DNA of 5,226 nt. It comes from Mycobacterium sp. GTDB lineage: Bacteria; Actinomycetota; Actinomycetes; Mycobacteriales; Mycobacteriaceae. The first letter of the stretch is position 1; each line of letters starts with the position of its first letter. Positions 1 through 5,222 of the stretch are shown one piece after another. A model generated the notes under the pieces. It was not told where the DNA came from and made no database searches. It was given only the letters and a program-made list of their open reading frames with translations. The stretch spans positions 1 to 5,226 of the forward strand of contig JAQTVU010000238.1 in assembly GCA_028706695.1 (NCBI GenBank), in the 5' to 3' direction. The position numbers and the translations under genes are program-made.

Positions 1-476
1 CTACCGTCGGCCGCCGGCACCGAGCGACGGCAGGCCAGCACCGCGGTGACCCGGCCGGCAACCACCGCCACCACGATCCCGGCGGCCGGGAGCGCCGCGA
101 AGGCCAGCCCCTGCAAAACGATCACCAGCACAACCGCGGCCACGCCGAACGGCCCGCTGCACCCGTCGCGCATCACCGCCAGCGCGCGCGGCGGCGGCCG
201 GTGACAGCCCAGCCCGTCGGCCGTGTCGGCGACGCCGTCGATGTGCAGACCGCGGGTGGCCAGCAGCAGCGCCGCCACCGCCAGCAGGCCGGGTATCGCG
301 CTGGACGCGCCGAAGACCACGGCGCCGCCCCATGTGACGGCCGCGGCGACCGCCCCCAGCGCGGCCCCGACCACGGGCAGCGCGGTCATGGCTCCCCGGC
401 CCATTGCGGCGTTCCCGGCCCGCGGCACGGGCAGCACCGTCCCGAACGAGAAAGCGATGGCCAGCGACCGTATCAC
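1..476 (-). CDS. cobS: Adenosylcobinamide-GDP ribazoletransferase (cobalamin-5-phosphate synthase), N-terminal part
   Basis: CobS is an integral membrane enzyme that joins adenosylcobinamide-GDP to alpha-ribazole (phosphate), the last assembly step of adenosylcobalamin. The 158 codons visible start at a GTG (476-474) and run off the left edge in frame; the M. tuberculosis homologue is about 249 residues, so roughly the first 60% is present. Recognisable parts are GRGAMTALPVVGAALG near residues 26-41, the acidic CobS signature RGLHIDGVADTADGLG at residues 75-90 (DGxADTxDG, thought to bind metal/substrate), and VMRDGCSGPFG at 101-111. Between them are long Ala/Val/Leu stretches consistent with membrane helices (about 31-56, 61-75, 112-131, 132-148). 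The GTG overlaps the cobT stop codon by four bases (GTGA), implying translational coupling. A longer minus-strand frame reaching 585 is an out-of-frame shadow that lacks these motifs. Identity is secure; the C-terminus is outside the window. Confidence 0.95.
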   Translation of the reverse strand, partial: MIRSLAIAFSFGTVLPVPRAGNAAMGRGAMTALPVVGAALGAVAAAVTWGGAVVFGASSAIPGLLAVAALLLATRGLHIDGVADTADGLGCHRPPPRALAVMRDGCSGPFGVAAVVLVIVLQGLAFAALPAAGIVVAVVAGRVTAVLACRRSVPAADG

Positions 477-1519
477 GGGGCAGGGCGGTCGGAGACGCCG
501 GCCTCGGTGAACGTCGCCATCGACGACAGCACGGCCACCGCGGCGCGCAGCACCGGCAGCGCCGTCGTCGCGCCGCTGCCCTCACCCAGCCTCATGCCCA
601 GATCCAGGATCGGGTCCAGCTCCAGCGCCGTCAGCGCCAGCGCGTGCCCTGGCTCGGTGGAGCGGTGACCGGCCTGCCACCACCGCCGGGCGCCCGGTGC
701 CAGCCGATCGGCAACCAGCGCGGCGGCCGTCACCGCCATACCGTCGAGCAGCAGCGGGGTCCGCCGCACCGCGGCCTGGGCGCAAAAACCCGCCATCGCG
801 GCCAGGTCCGCACCGCCGCAGCAGCGCAGCAGCCCGATCGGGTCGGGCAACACCGACCGCGCCCGAAACAGGGCGTCGCGCACCGCGGCCGTCTTGCGTG
901 CCCACCCGGTGTCGTCGACACCGCTCCCGAAGCCGACGACCACGACCGGCTCGGCGTTGGTCAGCGCCGCCACCAGCACGGCGGCCGCCGTGGTGTTGCC
1001 GATGCCGATGTCGCCGGCGATGAGCAAGTCGGCGCCGGCGTCGACCTCCTCGTCGGCGATGCGCCGGCCCGCCGCAACCGCGGCGAGGGTCTCGTCACCG
1101 GTCAGCGCGTCCTCACTGCTGATGTCGCCGCTGCCGCGCCGCACCTTGTGCGCGCCGATGCGCGCCGAGGCCGCGTCGGCGTCGACCGCCACGTCCGCGA
1201 TCCGTACCGTCGCCCCGGCGACGTCGGCCAGCGCGTTGATCGCCGCCCCGCCGGCCTCGATGTTGGCGACCATCTGGGCGGTGACCTCCGGCGGATAAGC
1301 CGACACCCCGGAACGGGCGACACCGTGGTCACCAGCGAACACCACCACCCGGGCGCGCCGGAACTGCCTGGGCGGGCACTGCTGCTGACACGCGGCGACC
1401 CAGACCGAGAGGTCCTCGAGGCGGCCCAGGGCGCCCCGCGGCTTGGTCAGGCTGTCCTGACGGGCGCGGGCGGCCGCGGCGACGTCGGCGTCCGGCGGCG
1501 ACACCGGCGGGAATTCCAT
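473..1519 (-). CDS. cobT: Nicotinate-nucleotide--dimethylbenzimidazole phosphoribosyltransferase
   Basis: CobT is a cytoplasmic enzyme that transfers phosphoribose from nicotinate mononucleotide to 5,6-dimethylbenzimidazole, giving alpha-ribazole-5'-phosphate, the lower ligand of B12. The 348-residue product carries the family motifs in order: SLTKPRGALGRLEDL (23-37), VVVFAGDHGVARSGVSAYP (58-76), IAGDIGIGNTTAAA (167-180), LLLDGMAVTAAAL (256-268), GHRSTEPGH (284-292) and MRLGEGSGA (309-317). Glu313 in the last motif matches the catalytic Glu of the Salmonella enzyme. The ATG at 1519-1517 shares one base with the cobU stop (TGATG), so it is the preferred start; a TTG one codon upstream (1522) is the only other nearby option. 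The stop overlaps the cobS GTG. The C-terminus ends shortly after FTEAGVS and is shorter than the M. tuberculosis protein (about 361 residues as recalled), so a dispensable tail is missing. All key residues are intact. Confidence 0.97.
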   Translation of the reverse strand: MEFPPVSPPDADVAAAARARQDSLTKPRGALGRLEDLSVWVAACQQQCPPRQFRRARVVVFAGDHGVARSGVSAYPPEVTAQMVANIEAGGAAINALADVAGATVRIADVAVDADAASARIGAHKVRRGSGDISSEDALTGDETLAAVAAGRRIADEEVDAGADLLIAGDIGIGNTTAAAVLVAALTNAEPVVVVGFGSGVDDTGWARKTAAVRDALFRARSVLPDPIGLLRCCGGADLAAMAGFCAQAAVRRTPLLLDGMAVTAAALVADRLAPGARRWWQAGHRSTEPGHALALTALELDPILDLGMRLGEGSGATTALPVLRAAVAVLSSMATFTEAGVSDRPAP

Positions 1520-2064
1520 CAAGCCCCCGCCGGCTTGATCGGTATCGCCTGGCCGGCCACCACCAGCACCACCCGGTCACACAACGCGGCAACCCGCTGG
1601 TTGAGCAGGCCCAGTTCGTCGGCGAACCGGCGACCGGCCGCGGTGGCCGGCACCACGGCCATCCCGACTTCCGGGCTGACCAGCACCAGCGTCGACTCGA
1701 ACGCCGCGACCGCGGCCAGCAGGTCGTCGACGGGGGCCGTCACCGGCCCACCCTCCCACGCGCGGTGGCGGTCCAGCGTGGCGGCCAGCCAGCCACCCAG
1801 GTCGTCGATGAGGGTGGGGCCGTGCGGTGCTCGCCGAAGTTCGGCGGTGACGTCGTCGGTCTCGACCGTTGCCCAATGTGCCGGCCGGCGGCCCCGGTGC
1901 TGCGCGACCCGCCGGGCCCAGGCCGCGTCGTCCCAGGCGGCCGGCCCGGGCGCCACGTACCGGACCGGCCGGCCGGGCGGGGGTGCGGCGGCGATGGCGT
2001 CCTCCGCCCAGCGGGACTTGCCCGACCTGATTCCGCCGAGCACCAGGGTGCGCACCGGGCTCAA
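1519..2064 (-). CDS. cobU: Bifunctional adenosylcobinamide kinase / adenosylcobinamide-phosphate guanylyltransferase
   Basis: CobU phosphorylates adenosylcobinamide and then transfers GMP to it from GTP, producing the AdoCbi-GDP used by CobS. The 181-residue product shows a P-loop GGIRSGKS (10-17), the AQHRGRRPAHWATVE segment (54-68) in which His56 aligns with the histidine guanylylated in the Salmonella enzyme, a Walker-B-like LIDDLGGWL (85-93), and the C-terminal block VSPEVGMAVVP...GRRFADELGLLNQRVA (129-159). Two positions depart from the usual consensus: Pro131 sits where an Asn is normal (SNEVG), and Asp88 follows the Walker-B Asp where Cys is common. The start is uncertain. TTG at 2064 has a GGGAAG purine stretch just upstream, whereas GTG at 2055 gives MRTLVLGG, which matches how most homologues begin. 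It begins 18 bases after the DUF3043 stop, in the same reading frame, and shares a base with the cobT start. M. tuberculosis keeps its cobU (Rv0254c) at another locus. Confidence 0.93.
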   Translation of the reverse strand: MSPVRTLVLGGIRSGKSRWAEDAIAAAPPPGRPVRYVAPGPAAWDDAAWARRVAQHRGRRPAHWATVETDDVTAELRRAPHGPTLIDDLGGWLAATLDRHRAWEGGPVTAPVDDLLAAVAAFESTLVLVSPEVGMAVVPATAAGRRFADELGLLNQRVAALCDRVVLVVAGQAIPIKPAGA

Positions 2065-2082
2065 ATGGCTTCCCGGCGCCGC

Positions 2083-2775
2083 TCACCCAACACTGCTGCC
2101 GCGCTCGACCTGGGGCCTGGGCGCCCGGAACCTGCGCATCTGCGAAGCCCGACCGGCGGCGTAAAGGCCCAGCTTCCAGCGGCTTTCGGTGTTGTTCGGA
2201 AACTTCACGTCGACCAGCTTGTTGACCTTGCGGCCCAGGAGGAAACCGTCGACGCCCATCACCAGCATCAGTCCCAGCATCGCCGGAGACATGTACAGCT
2301 GCACCTGCGGGACCGCGAACATCACGAACAGCAGGGCCAGCGTCGCCGGCATGAACAGGCCGAGCACGTTGCGCCGGGCATCCACCACATCACGCACATA
2401 GCGGCGTATCGGGCCCTTGTCCCGCGGCAGCAGATATGCCTCCTCGCCGGCCATCATGCGCTCGCGGCGTTCGCTCATCCGGGCGCGGCTAGAGGCTCTC
2501 TCGGCCCTGCGCTCCTCGCGGCTGAGCTTGGGGCCGGCCATCGCTTTGCGCCGGGCCCGTGCCTCCGACGCGGTCATCGGGGCCGGCGCGACCGGGCCTC
2601 TCCTGGTGCTGCGCCGGGCCTGGTCGCGTTTGGGCGTGGGACGACCTTTGGGCCCCGTCCTGCGCAACGCCCGGGCGGCCGTGTCGGCGGAATTTGCGGC
2701 GTCTGGAGCGGCCGGGGTCCCGCCGCCCGTCCCAAGGTCCTCTTCGCGGTCCTTCTTGCGGCCCAGTAGCTTCAC
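2083..2775 (-). CDS. DUF3043 family two-helix membrane protein (Rv2206 homologue), function unknown
   Basis: No biochemical function is known to me for this actinobacterial family. The 230-residue product has a very basic, low-complexity N-terminal half: TGPKGRPTPKR at 40-50, then PVAPAPMTA and a charged, probably helical stretch GPKLSREERRAERASSRARMSERRERMMAG at 81-110 (two adjoining parts). A conserved EEAYLLPRDKGPIRRYVRDVVDARR block follows at 111-135. Two hydrophobic helices are at about 137-158 and 161-181, and a C-terminal cytoplasmic-looking tail contains NNTESRWKLGLYAAGRASQ and RAPRPQVERG. Short helices separated by only a few residues suggest a hairpin with both ends in the cytoplasm. 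I chose GTG at 2775 because it gives MKLLGRKK, which matches the start of Rv2206 (about 236 residues); an ATG at 2841 in the same frame is the longer alternative. A TAACCT hexamer seven bases upstream of the GTG suggests a leaderless mRNA. It is the first gene of the minus-strand run leading into cobU-cobT-cobS. Confidence 0.9.
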   Translation of the reverse strand: MKLLGRKKDREEDLGTGGGTPAAPDAANSADTAARALRRTGPKGRPTPKRDQARRSTRRGPVAPAPMTASEARARRKAMAGPKLSREERRAERASSRARMSERRERMMAGEEAYLLPRDKGPIRRYVRDVVDARRNVLGLFMPATLALLFVMFAVPQVQLYMSPAMLGLMLVMGVDGFLLGRKVNKLVDVKFPNNTESRWKLGLYAAGRASQMRRFRAPRPQVERGSSVG

Positions 2776-2782
2776 AGTCGCC

Positions 2783-2788
2783 AGGTTA
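2783..2788 (-). promoter_or_regulatory. Candidate -10 element for the DUF3043-cobUTS operon
   Basis: On the minus strand the hexamer TAACCT (TANNNT pattern of mycobacterial SigA promoters) is followed by seven bases, GGCGACT, and then the GTG at 2775. That spacing would place the transcription start at or one base before the GTG, which fits the leaderless transcripts common in mycobacteria and the lack of a convincing Shine-Dalgarno sequence. No clear -35 element is visible, which is usual for this promoter class. This is motif inference only. Confidence 0.35.
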
Positions 2789-2835
2789 CTTCGCGGGCGA
2801 TCCGGCCCCACGTGGCCCCGGAATGCGCCACTATT

Positions 2836-2845
2836 ACGCATGCGT
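2836..2845. repeat. 10-bp perfect palindrome in the divergent intergenic region
   Basis: The sequence ACGCATGCGT is a perfect 10-base palindrome lying between the divergent DUF3043 operon and the glycerate kinase gene. Symmetry does not extend further except for one T/A pair two bases out. It could be an operator half of a dimeric regulator, but there is no second copy in the window to support that. The rest of the 193-bp region (2776-2968) holds no riboswitch or RNA gene that I can recognise. Confidence 0.4.
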
Positions 2846-2863
2846 CAGTATCTGACTTGGCCC

Positions 2864-2869
2864 TACGCT
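2864..2869 (+). promoter_or_regulatory. Weak candidate -10 element for the glycerate kinase gene
   Basis: TACGCT fits the loose TANNNT pattern and would start transcription around 2876, upstream of every start considered likely (2897 or 2969). There is no recognisable -35 element, and such hexamers occur by chance, so this is only a pointer. Confidence 0.2.
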
Positions 2870-2968
2870 TAGATGTCATATGAACGGCTACCCGTGATGA
2901 ACGACGGCTCGAGGGCCGCGGACGGCGTTACCGCCGGCCTCTCGCCCGGTCGTCTGCAGTTGCCGGCC

Positions 2969-4045
2969 ATGCTGGTGCTGGTGGCCCCGGATTGCTACGG
3001 CGACAGCCTCTCGGCCGTGGAGGCCGCCGCCTCCATCGCGACCGGGTGGACCAGGTCACGCCCGGCTGACCGGTTCATCGTCGCCCCGCAGTCCGACGGC
3101 GGCCCCGGCTTCGTCGACGTGCTGGCCAATCGGGTCGGGCGGAGACGGCGACTGCGGGTGTCCGGACCGCTGGACGGCACGGCGGAAGCCGAGTGGGTTT
3201 TCGACGCCGGCTCGGCCACCGCTTATCTGGAGTGCGCGCAGGCCTGCGGTCTGGCACTGCTGGACGGTCCTCCCACCCCGGCAACCGCGCTGGCCGCCCA
3301 CAGCAGGGGAGTCGGACAGCTCATCGCCGAGGCGCTGCGGGCGGGGAGCCGGCGGATCGTGGTCGGGCTGGGGGGCAGCGCCTGCACCGACGGCGGGCAC
3401 GGAATGATCGCCGAACTCGGCGGGCTGGATGTCGCGCGCCGGCAACTTGCCGGCATCGAGCTGATCGCCGCCTCGGACACCGAATACCCGTTGACCGGGC
3501 CATGGGGCGCGGCCCGTGTGTTCGGGCCGCAGAAAGGGGCGGACACGGCCACCGTTGCGGCGCTGGAGGTCCGCCTCGCGGCATGGGCGCTCGAGCTGGA
3601 AGCGGTGGCCGGACGCGACGTGAGCTCCGAGGCGGGCGCCGCCGCCGCCGGGGGCATCGGCGCCGGGTTGCTGGCGCTGGGCGGCCGGTGCGAATCCGGT
3701 GCGGCGATCATCGCCGAGCACACCCGTCTGGCCGAGGACCTCGAGATCGCGGACATGATCATCACCGGCGAGGGCAAGTTCGACGAACAGTCCCTGCACG
3801 GAAAGGTGGTGGGATTCCTCGCCGACGCAGCGCGTCCACTGGCGCTTCCGGTGATCGTGCTGGCCGGCCAGGTCGGCCTGGACAACACCGGGGTGCGTTC
3901 GGCCGGGATCATGTCCGCGTTGTCCATCGCCGATTACGCCGGTTCGGTGCGGTTGGCCCAGGCCGACGCGGCGAATCAGCTGATGGGATTAGCATCACAG
4001 GTGGCGGCGCGACTCGGGAACAGCGGTCCGGCGAGGTACCGTTGA
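2969..4045 (+). CDS. Glycerate kinase family protein (type I, GlxK/GarK-like; Rv2205c homologue)
   Basis: The family phosphorylates D-glycerate with ATP, normally giving 2-phosphoglycerate. From ATG 2969 the product has 358 residues, the same length as I recall for Rv2205c. Family blocks appear in order: APDCYGDSLSA (6-16), PQSDGGPGF (40-48), VVGLGGSACTDGG (131-143), GPQKGAD (186-192), GGIGAGLLA (228-236) and ITGEGKFDEQSLHGKV (265-280). The first block departs from the usual APDSFKGSLSA: Tyr-Gly-Asp replaces Phe-Lys-Gly, as in the M. tuberculosis protein, so true substrate specificity is uncertain. I chose 2969 because MLVLVAPD aligns with the family N-terminus. The frame is open back to ATG 2873, with further starts at GTG 2894 and ATG 2897. 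The stretch after 2897 has G/C-rich third positions typical of coding sequence, so an extra 24 residues are possible. None of these starts has a good Shine-Dalgarno. It is divergent from the B12 operon and precedes erpA by 103 bp. Confidence 0.88.
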   Translation: MLVLVAPDCYGDSLSAVEAAASIATGWTRSRPADRFIVAPQSDGGPGFVDVLANRVGRRRRLRVSGPLDGTAEAEWVFDAGSATAYLECAQACGLALLDGPPTPATALAAHSRGVGQLIAEALRAGSRRIVVGLGGSACTDGGHGMIAELGGLDVARRQLAGIELIAASDTEYPLTGPWGAARVFGPQKGADTATVAALEVRLAAWALELEAVAGRDVSSEAGAAAAGGIGAGLLALGGRCESGAAIIAEHTRLAEDLEIADMIITGEGKFDEQSLHGKVVGFLADAARPLALPVIVLAGQVGLDNTGVRSAGIMSALSIADYAGSVRLAQADAANQLMGLASQVAARLGNSGPARYR

Positions 4046-4065
4046 GTCAGTGGGCTGTCGGGCCC

Positions 4066-4094
4066 GCCCAATACTTTGGGTAGCATTCTTGGGC
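4066..4094 (+). repeat. Alternative inverted repeats GCCCAA / TTGGG / TTGGGC
   Basis: GCCCAA at 4066-4071 can pair with TTGGG at 4076-4080 (5 bp, loop TACT) or fully with TTGGGC at 4089-4094 (6 bp); the two pairings exclude each other. An adjoining CGGGCCCG palindrome sits at 4059-4066. The two TTGGG copies flank the TAGCAT hexamer. The structure could be an operator or a weak terminator for the upstream gene; no U-tract follows. Confidence 0.35.
4081..4086 (+). promoter_or_regulatory. Candidate -10 element for erpA
   Basis: TAGCAT matches TANNNT and lies 63 bp before the erpA ATG. It predicts a transcription start near 4093-4095 and a leader of about 55 bases. TACTTT at 4072-4077 is a competing hexamer. 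No -35 consensus is seen. A promoter here is plausible because the gap after the glycerate kinase gene is 103 bp, but readthrough from upstream is also possible. Confidence 0.3.
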
Positions 4095-4101
4095 AACGGG
4101 G

Positions 4102-4140
4102 ATGACGCCTCAAGCCAACCCACCCATGATGAGCAGGTAG
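4102..4140 (+). CDS. Possible 12-codon upstream ORF in the erpA leader
   Basis: An ATG at 4102 opens a 12-codon frame reading MTPQANPPMMSR and ending with TAG at 4138-4140, eight bases before the erpA start. The stop codon overlaps the erpA Shine-Dalgarno (AGGAG, 4139-4143). It begins about eight bases after the start site predicted from TAGCAT, so it could be translated from a near-leaderless end. It has no cysteines and no known homologue that I recognise. Short frames like this arise by chance, and there is no direct evidence of translation. Confidence 0.2.
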   Translation: MTPQANPPMMSR

Positions 4141-4143
4141 GAG
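4139..4143 (+). promoter_or_regulatory. Shine-Dalgarno sequence of erpA
   Basis: AGGAG lies five bases before ATG 4149 and is the clearest ribosome binding site in the window. It decides the erpA start in favour of 4149 over the in-frame ATG at 4050, which would add 33 residues of non-family sequence. Confidence 0.8.
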
Positions 4144-4148
4144 AAGCA

Positions 4149-4505
4149 ATGACGGTGCAAAACGAGTCGGACGCCAAGACCCACGGCGTGATCCTGACCG
4201 AGGCCGCTGCCGCCAAGGCGAAGTCGCTGCTGGACCAGGAGGGACGTGACGACCTGGCGCTGCGCATCGCGGTGCAGCCAGGCGGATGCGCCGGCCTGCG
4301 CTACAACCTCTTCTTCGACGACCGCACCCTGGACGGCGATCTGACCGCCGAGTTCGGCGGAGTGACCCTGACGGTGGACCGGATGAGCGCGCCCTACGTG
4401 GCGGGCGCCTCGATCGACTTCGTGGACACCATCGAGAAGCAGGGCTTCACCATCGAAAACCCCAACGCCACCGGTTCGTGTGCCTGTGGCGACTCGTTCA
4501 ACTGA
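4149..4505 (+). CDS. erpA: A-type iron-sulfur cluster carrier/insertion protein (ErpA/IscA family; Rv2204c homologue)
   Basis: A-type carriers receive iron-sulfur clusters from the assembly scaffold (the SUF system in mycobacteria) and hand them to target enzymes in the cytoplasm. The 118-residue product is full length for the family. It has the three conserved cysteine ligands: Cys47 in PGGCAGLRY (44-52), and Cys111 and Cys113 in the C-terminal TGSCACGDSF (108-117). The N-terminal VILTEAAAAKAKSLL (14-28) and the DRMSAPYVAGASIDFVD segment (77-93) also match the fold. The start at 4149 is set by an AGGAG five bases upstream and gives MTVQNES, as in the M. tuberculosis protein. It follows the glycerate kinase gene on the same strand with its own likely control region and converges on the Rv2203 homologue, 39 bp away. 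The split between ErpA and IscA names is not meaningful at this distance, so the symbol is by convention. Confidence 0.95.
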   Translation: MTVQNESDAKTHGVILTEAAAAKAKSLLDQEGRDDLALRIAVQPGGCAGLRYNLFFDDRTLDGDLTAEFGGVTLTVDRMSAPYVAGASIDFVDTIEKQGFTIENPNATGSCACGDSFN

Positions 4506-4531
4506 CCCGCGAGTCCAATCGACCCGCGAGC

Positions 4532-4546
4532 GAGTCGGCGCGGCTC
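4532..4546 (+). terminator. Weak hairpin at the convergent erpA / Rv2203-homologue junction
   Basis: GAGTCG-GCG-CGGCTC can form a 6-bp stem (one G-U pair in the plus-strand RNA) with a 3-base loop, starting 26 bases after the erpA stop and overlapping the last bases of the opposing gene. No U-tract follows; mycobacterial terminators often lack one, but the stem is short. The same gap also contains a 10-base direct repeat, GACCCGCGAG, at 4504-4513 and 4521-4530. Confidence 0.25.
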
Positions 4547-5222
4547 AGTAGGAAGCCCCGGTTCGCAGCACATACGAGCACACCTCGATCTGGCCGCGCT
4601 GGAAGAGAAGTTGCGCGATGCCTTGCAACTGTCCGCGCAGCGGGCCGCCGGCGGCGGGCGACACCTTCATCGTGAACAGCACCTGGGCCTGGTATTGCGA
4701 CAGGTAGACGATCTTGTCGATCGAGGTTACCTCGACCTCGGAGAACTGCTTGCGGAACGCGTCGCTGCTGAGTTTGGCCAGCGCCTGGTCGGAGCGTTTG
4801 TCGCGCACGCCGTCGTACATGCCGCACAGCGCGTTTCGGACGATGACGTCGACGTTGCGGTGCTCGAGGGCGTTGAGGTAGTCCTGGATGGCGGTCTTGG
4901 CCGCCCCCTCGGAGAACCTGGCGCCGGTGTTGGCGCCGTTGGTGCGGACTCCGAAGACGATCGCGACGGTCAACCCGGCAACCAGCGCGATGGCCATCAG
5001 GCCCCCGATCGCCAGGCGCCGCCTGGACCGTCGCCGCGGGTAGCGGACCGGCGGCGGGGTCGGCCCGACATAATTGGCCGACGGAGTTCCTGCGTCGTCG
5101 GGTACGGACGCGAACGGCGGGGTGTGGGGAAAGCCAACCGGCCGCGGTTGCGCGGGCTGCGGTCGGGCGGGGTGTGGTCTGCCGCTGCCCGCAGTATCGT
5201 TCGGCGAGTGCGGACCGGCCAT
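4545..5222 (-). CDS. Single-pass membrane protein with extracytoplasmic domain (Rv2203 homologue), function unknown
   Basis: The 225-residue product starts with about 60 residues rich in Pro, Gly and Ala, followed by a basic stop-transfer-like cluster RRRSRRR (63-69) and one hydrophobic helix at about 70-92. The arrangement predicts a cytoplasmic N-terminus and an outside C-terminal domain (about 95-225). That domain begins FSEGAAKTAIQDYLNALEHR (103-122), a pattern seen in small secreted or membrane-tethered NTF2-like/DUF4878-like domains of mycobacteria; this resemblance is by eye. Cys133 (NALCGMYDG) and Cys215 (IEVCSYVLR) are the only cysteines and could form a disulfide. The ATG at 5222 gives MAGP, matching my recollection of Rv2203. 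Only four bases lie beyond it in the window and no upstream stop is seen, so a longer N-terminus cannot be excluded. Its 3' end faces erpA. No function is assigned. Confidence 0.88.
   Translation of the reverse strand: MAGPHSPNDTAGSGRPHPARPQPAQPRPVGFPHTPPFASVPDDAGTPSANYVGPTPPPVRYPRRRSRRRLAIGGLMAIALVAGLTVAIVFGVRTNGANTGARFSEGAAKTAIQDYLNALEHRNVDVIVRNALCGMYDGVRDKRSDQALAKLSSDAFRKQFSEVEVTSIDKIVYLSQYQAQVLFTMKVSPAAGGPLRGQLQGIAQLLFQRGQIEVCSYVLRTGASY

Noticed and set aside
1..585. A 194-codon minus-strand frame at the left edge
   Set aside because: It is out of frame with cobS and overlaps the end of cobT; the translation is Arg-rich, whereas the frame from GTG 476 carries the CobS signature.
404..2164. 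A 586-codon open frame on the plus strand across cobT and cobU
   Set aside because: It is antisense to two clearly conserved genes, has Arg/Gly/Ala-rich low-complexity translation and no recognisable domain; such frames are common in high-G+C DNA.
2776..2841. N-terminal extension of the DUF3043 protein to ATG 2841
   Set aside because: The added 22 residues do not match the recalled start of Rv2206 (MKLLG), and a promoter-like hexamer falls within the extension.
2815..2850. GCCACTA near the divergent region as a possible part of a cobalamin riboswitch
   Set aside because: Only a short partial match to one riboswitch motif is present, with no B12-box or surrounding helices, and the space is too short for the full element.
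3056..3927. Long minus-strand frames inside the glycerate kinase gene
   Set aside because: They are antisense shadows of a gene with a full set of family motifs and show no motifs of their own.
4050..4148. Extension of erpA to an upstream in-frame ATG at 4050
   Set aside because: The extra 33 residues do not resemble the family, and a strong AGGAG lies correctly spaced before ATG 4149, which gives the family's normal length.
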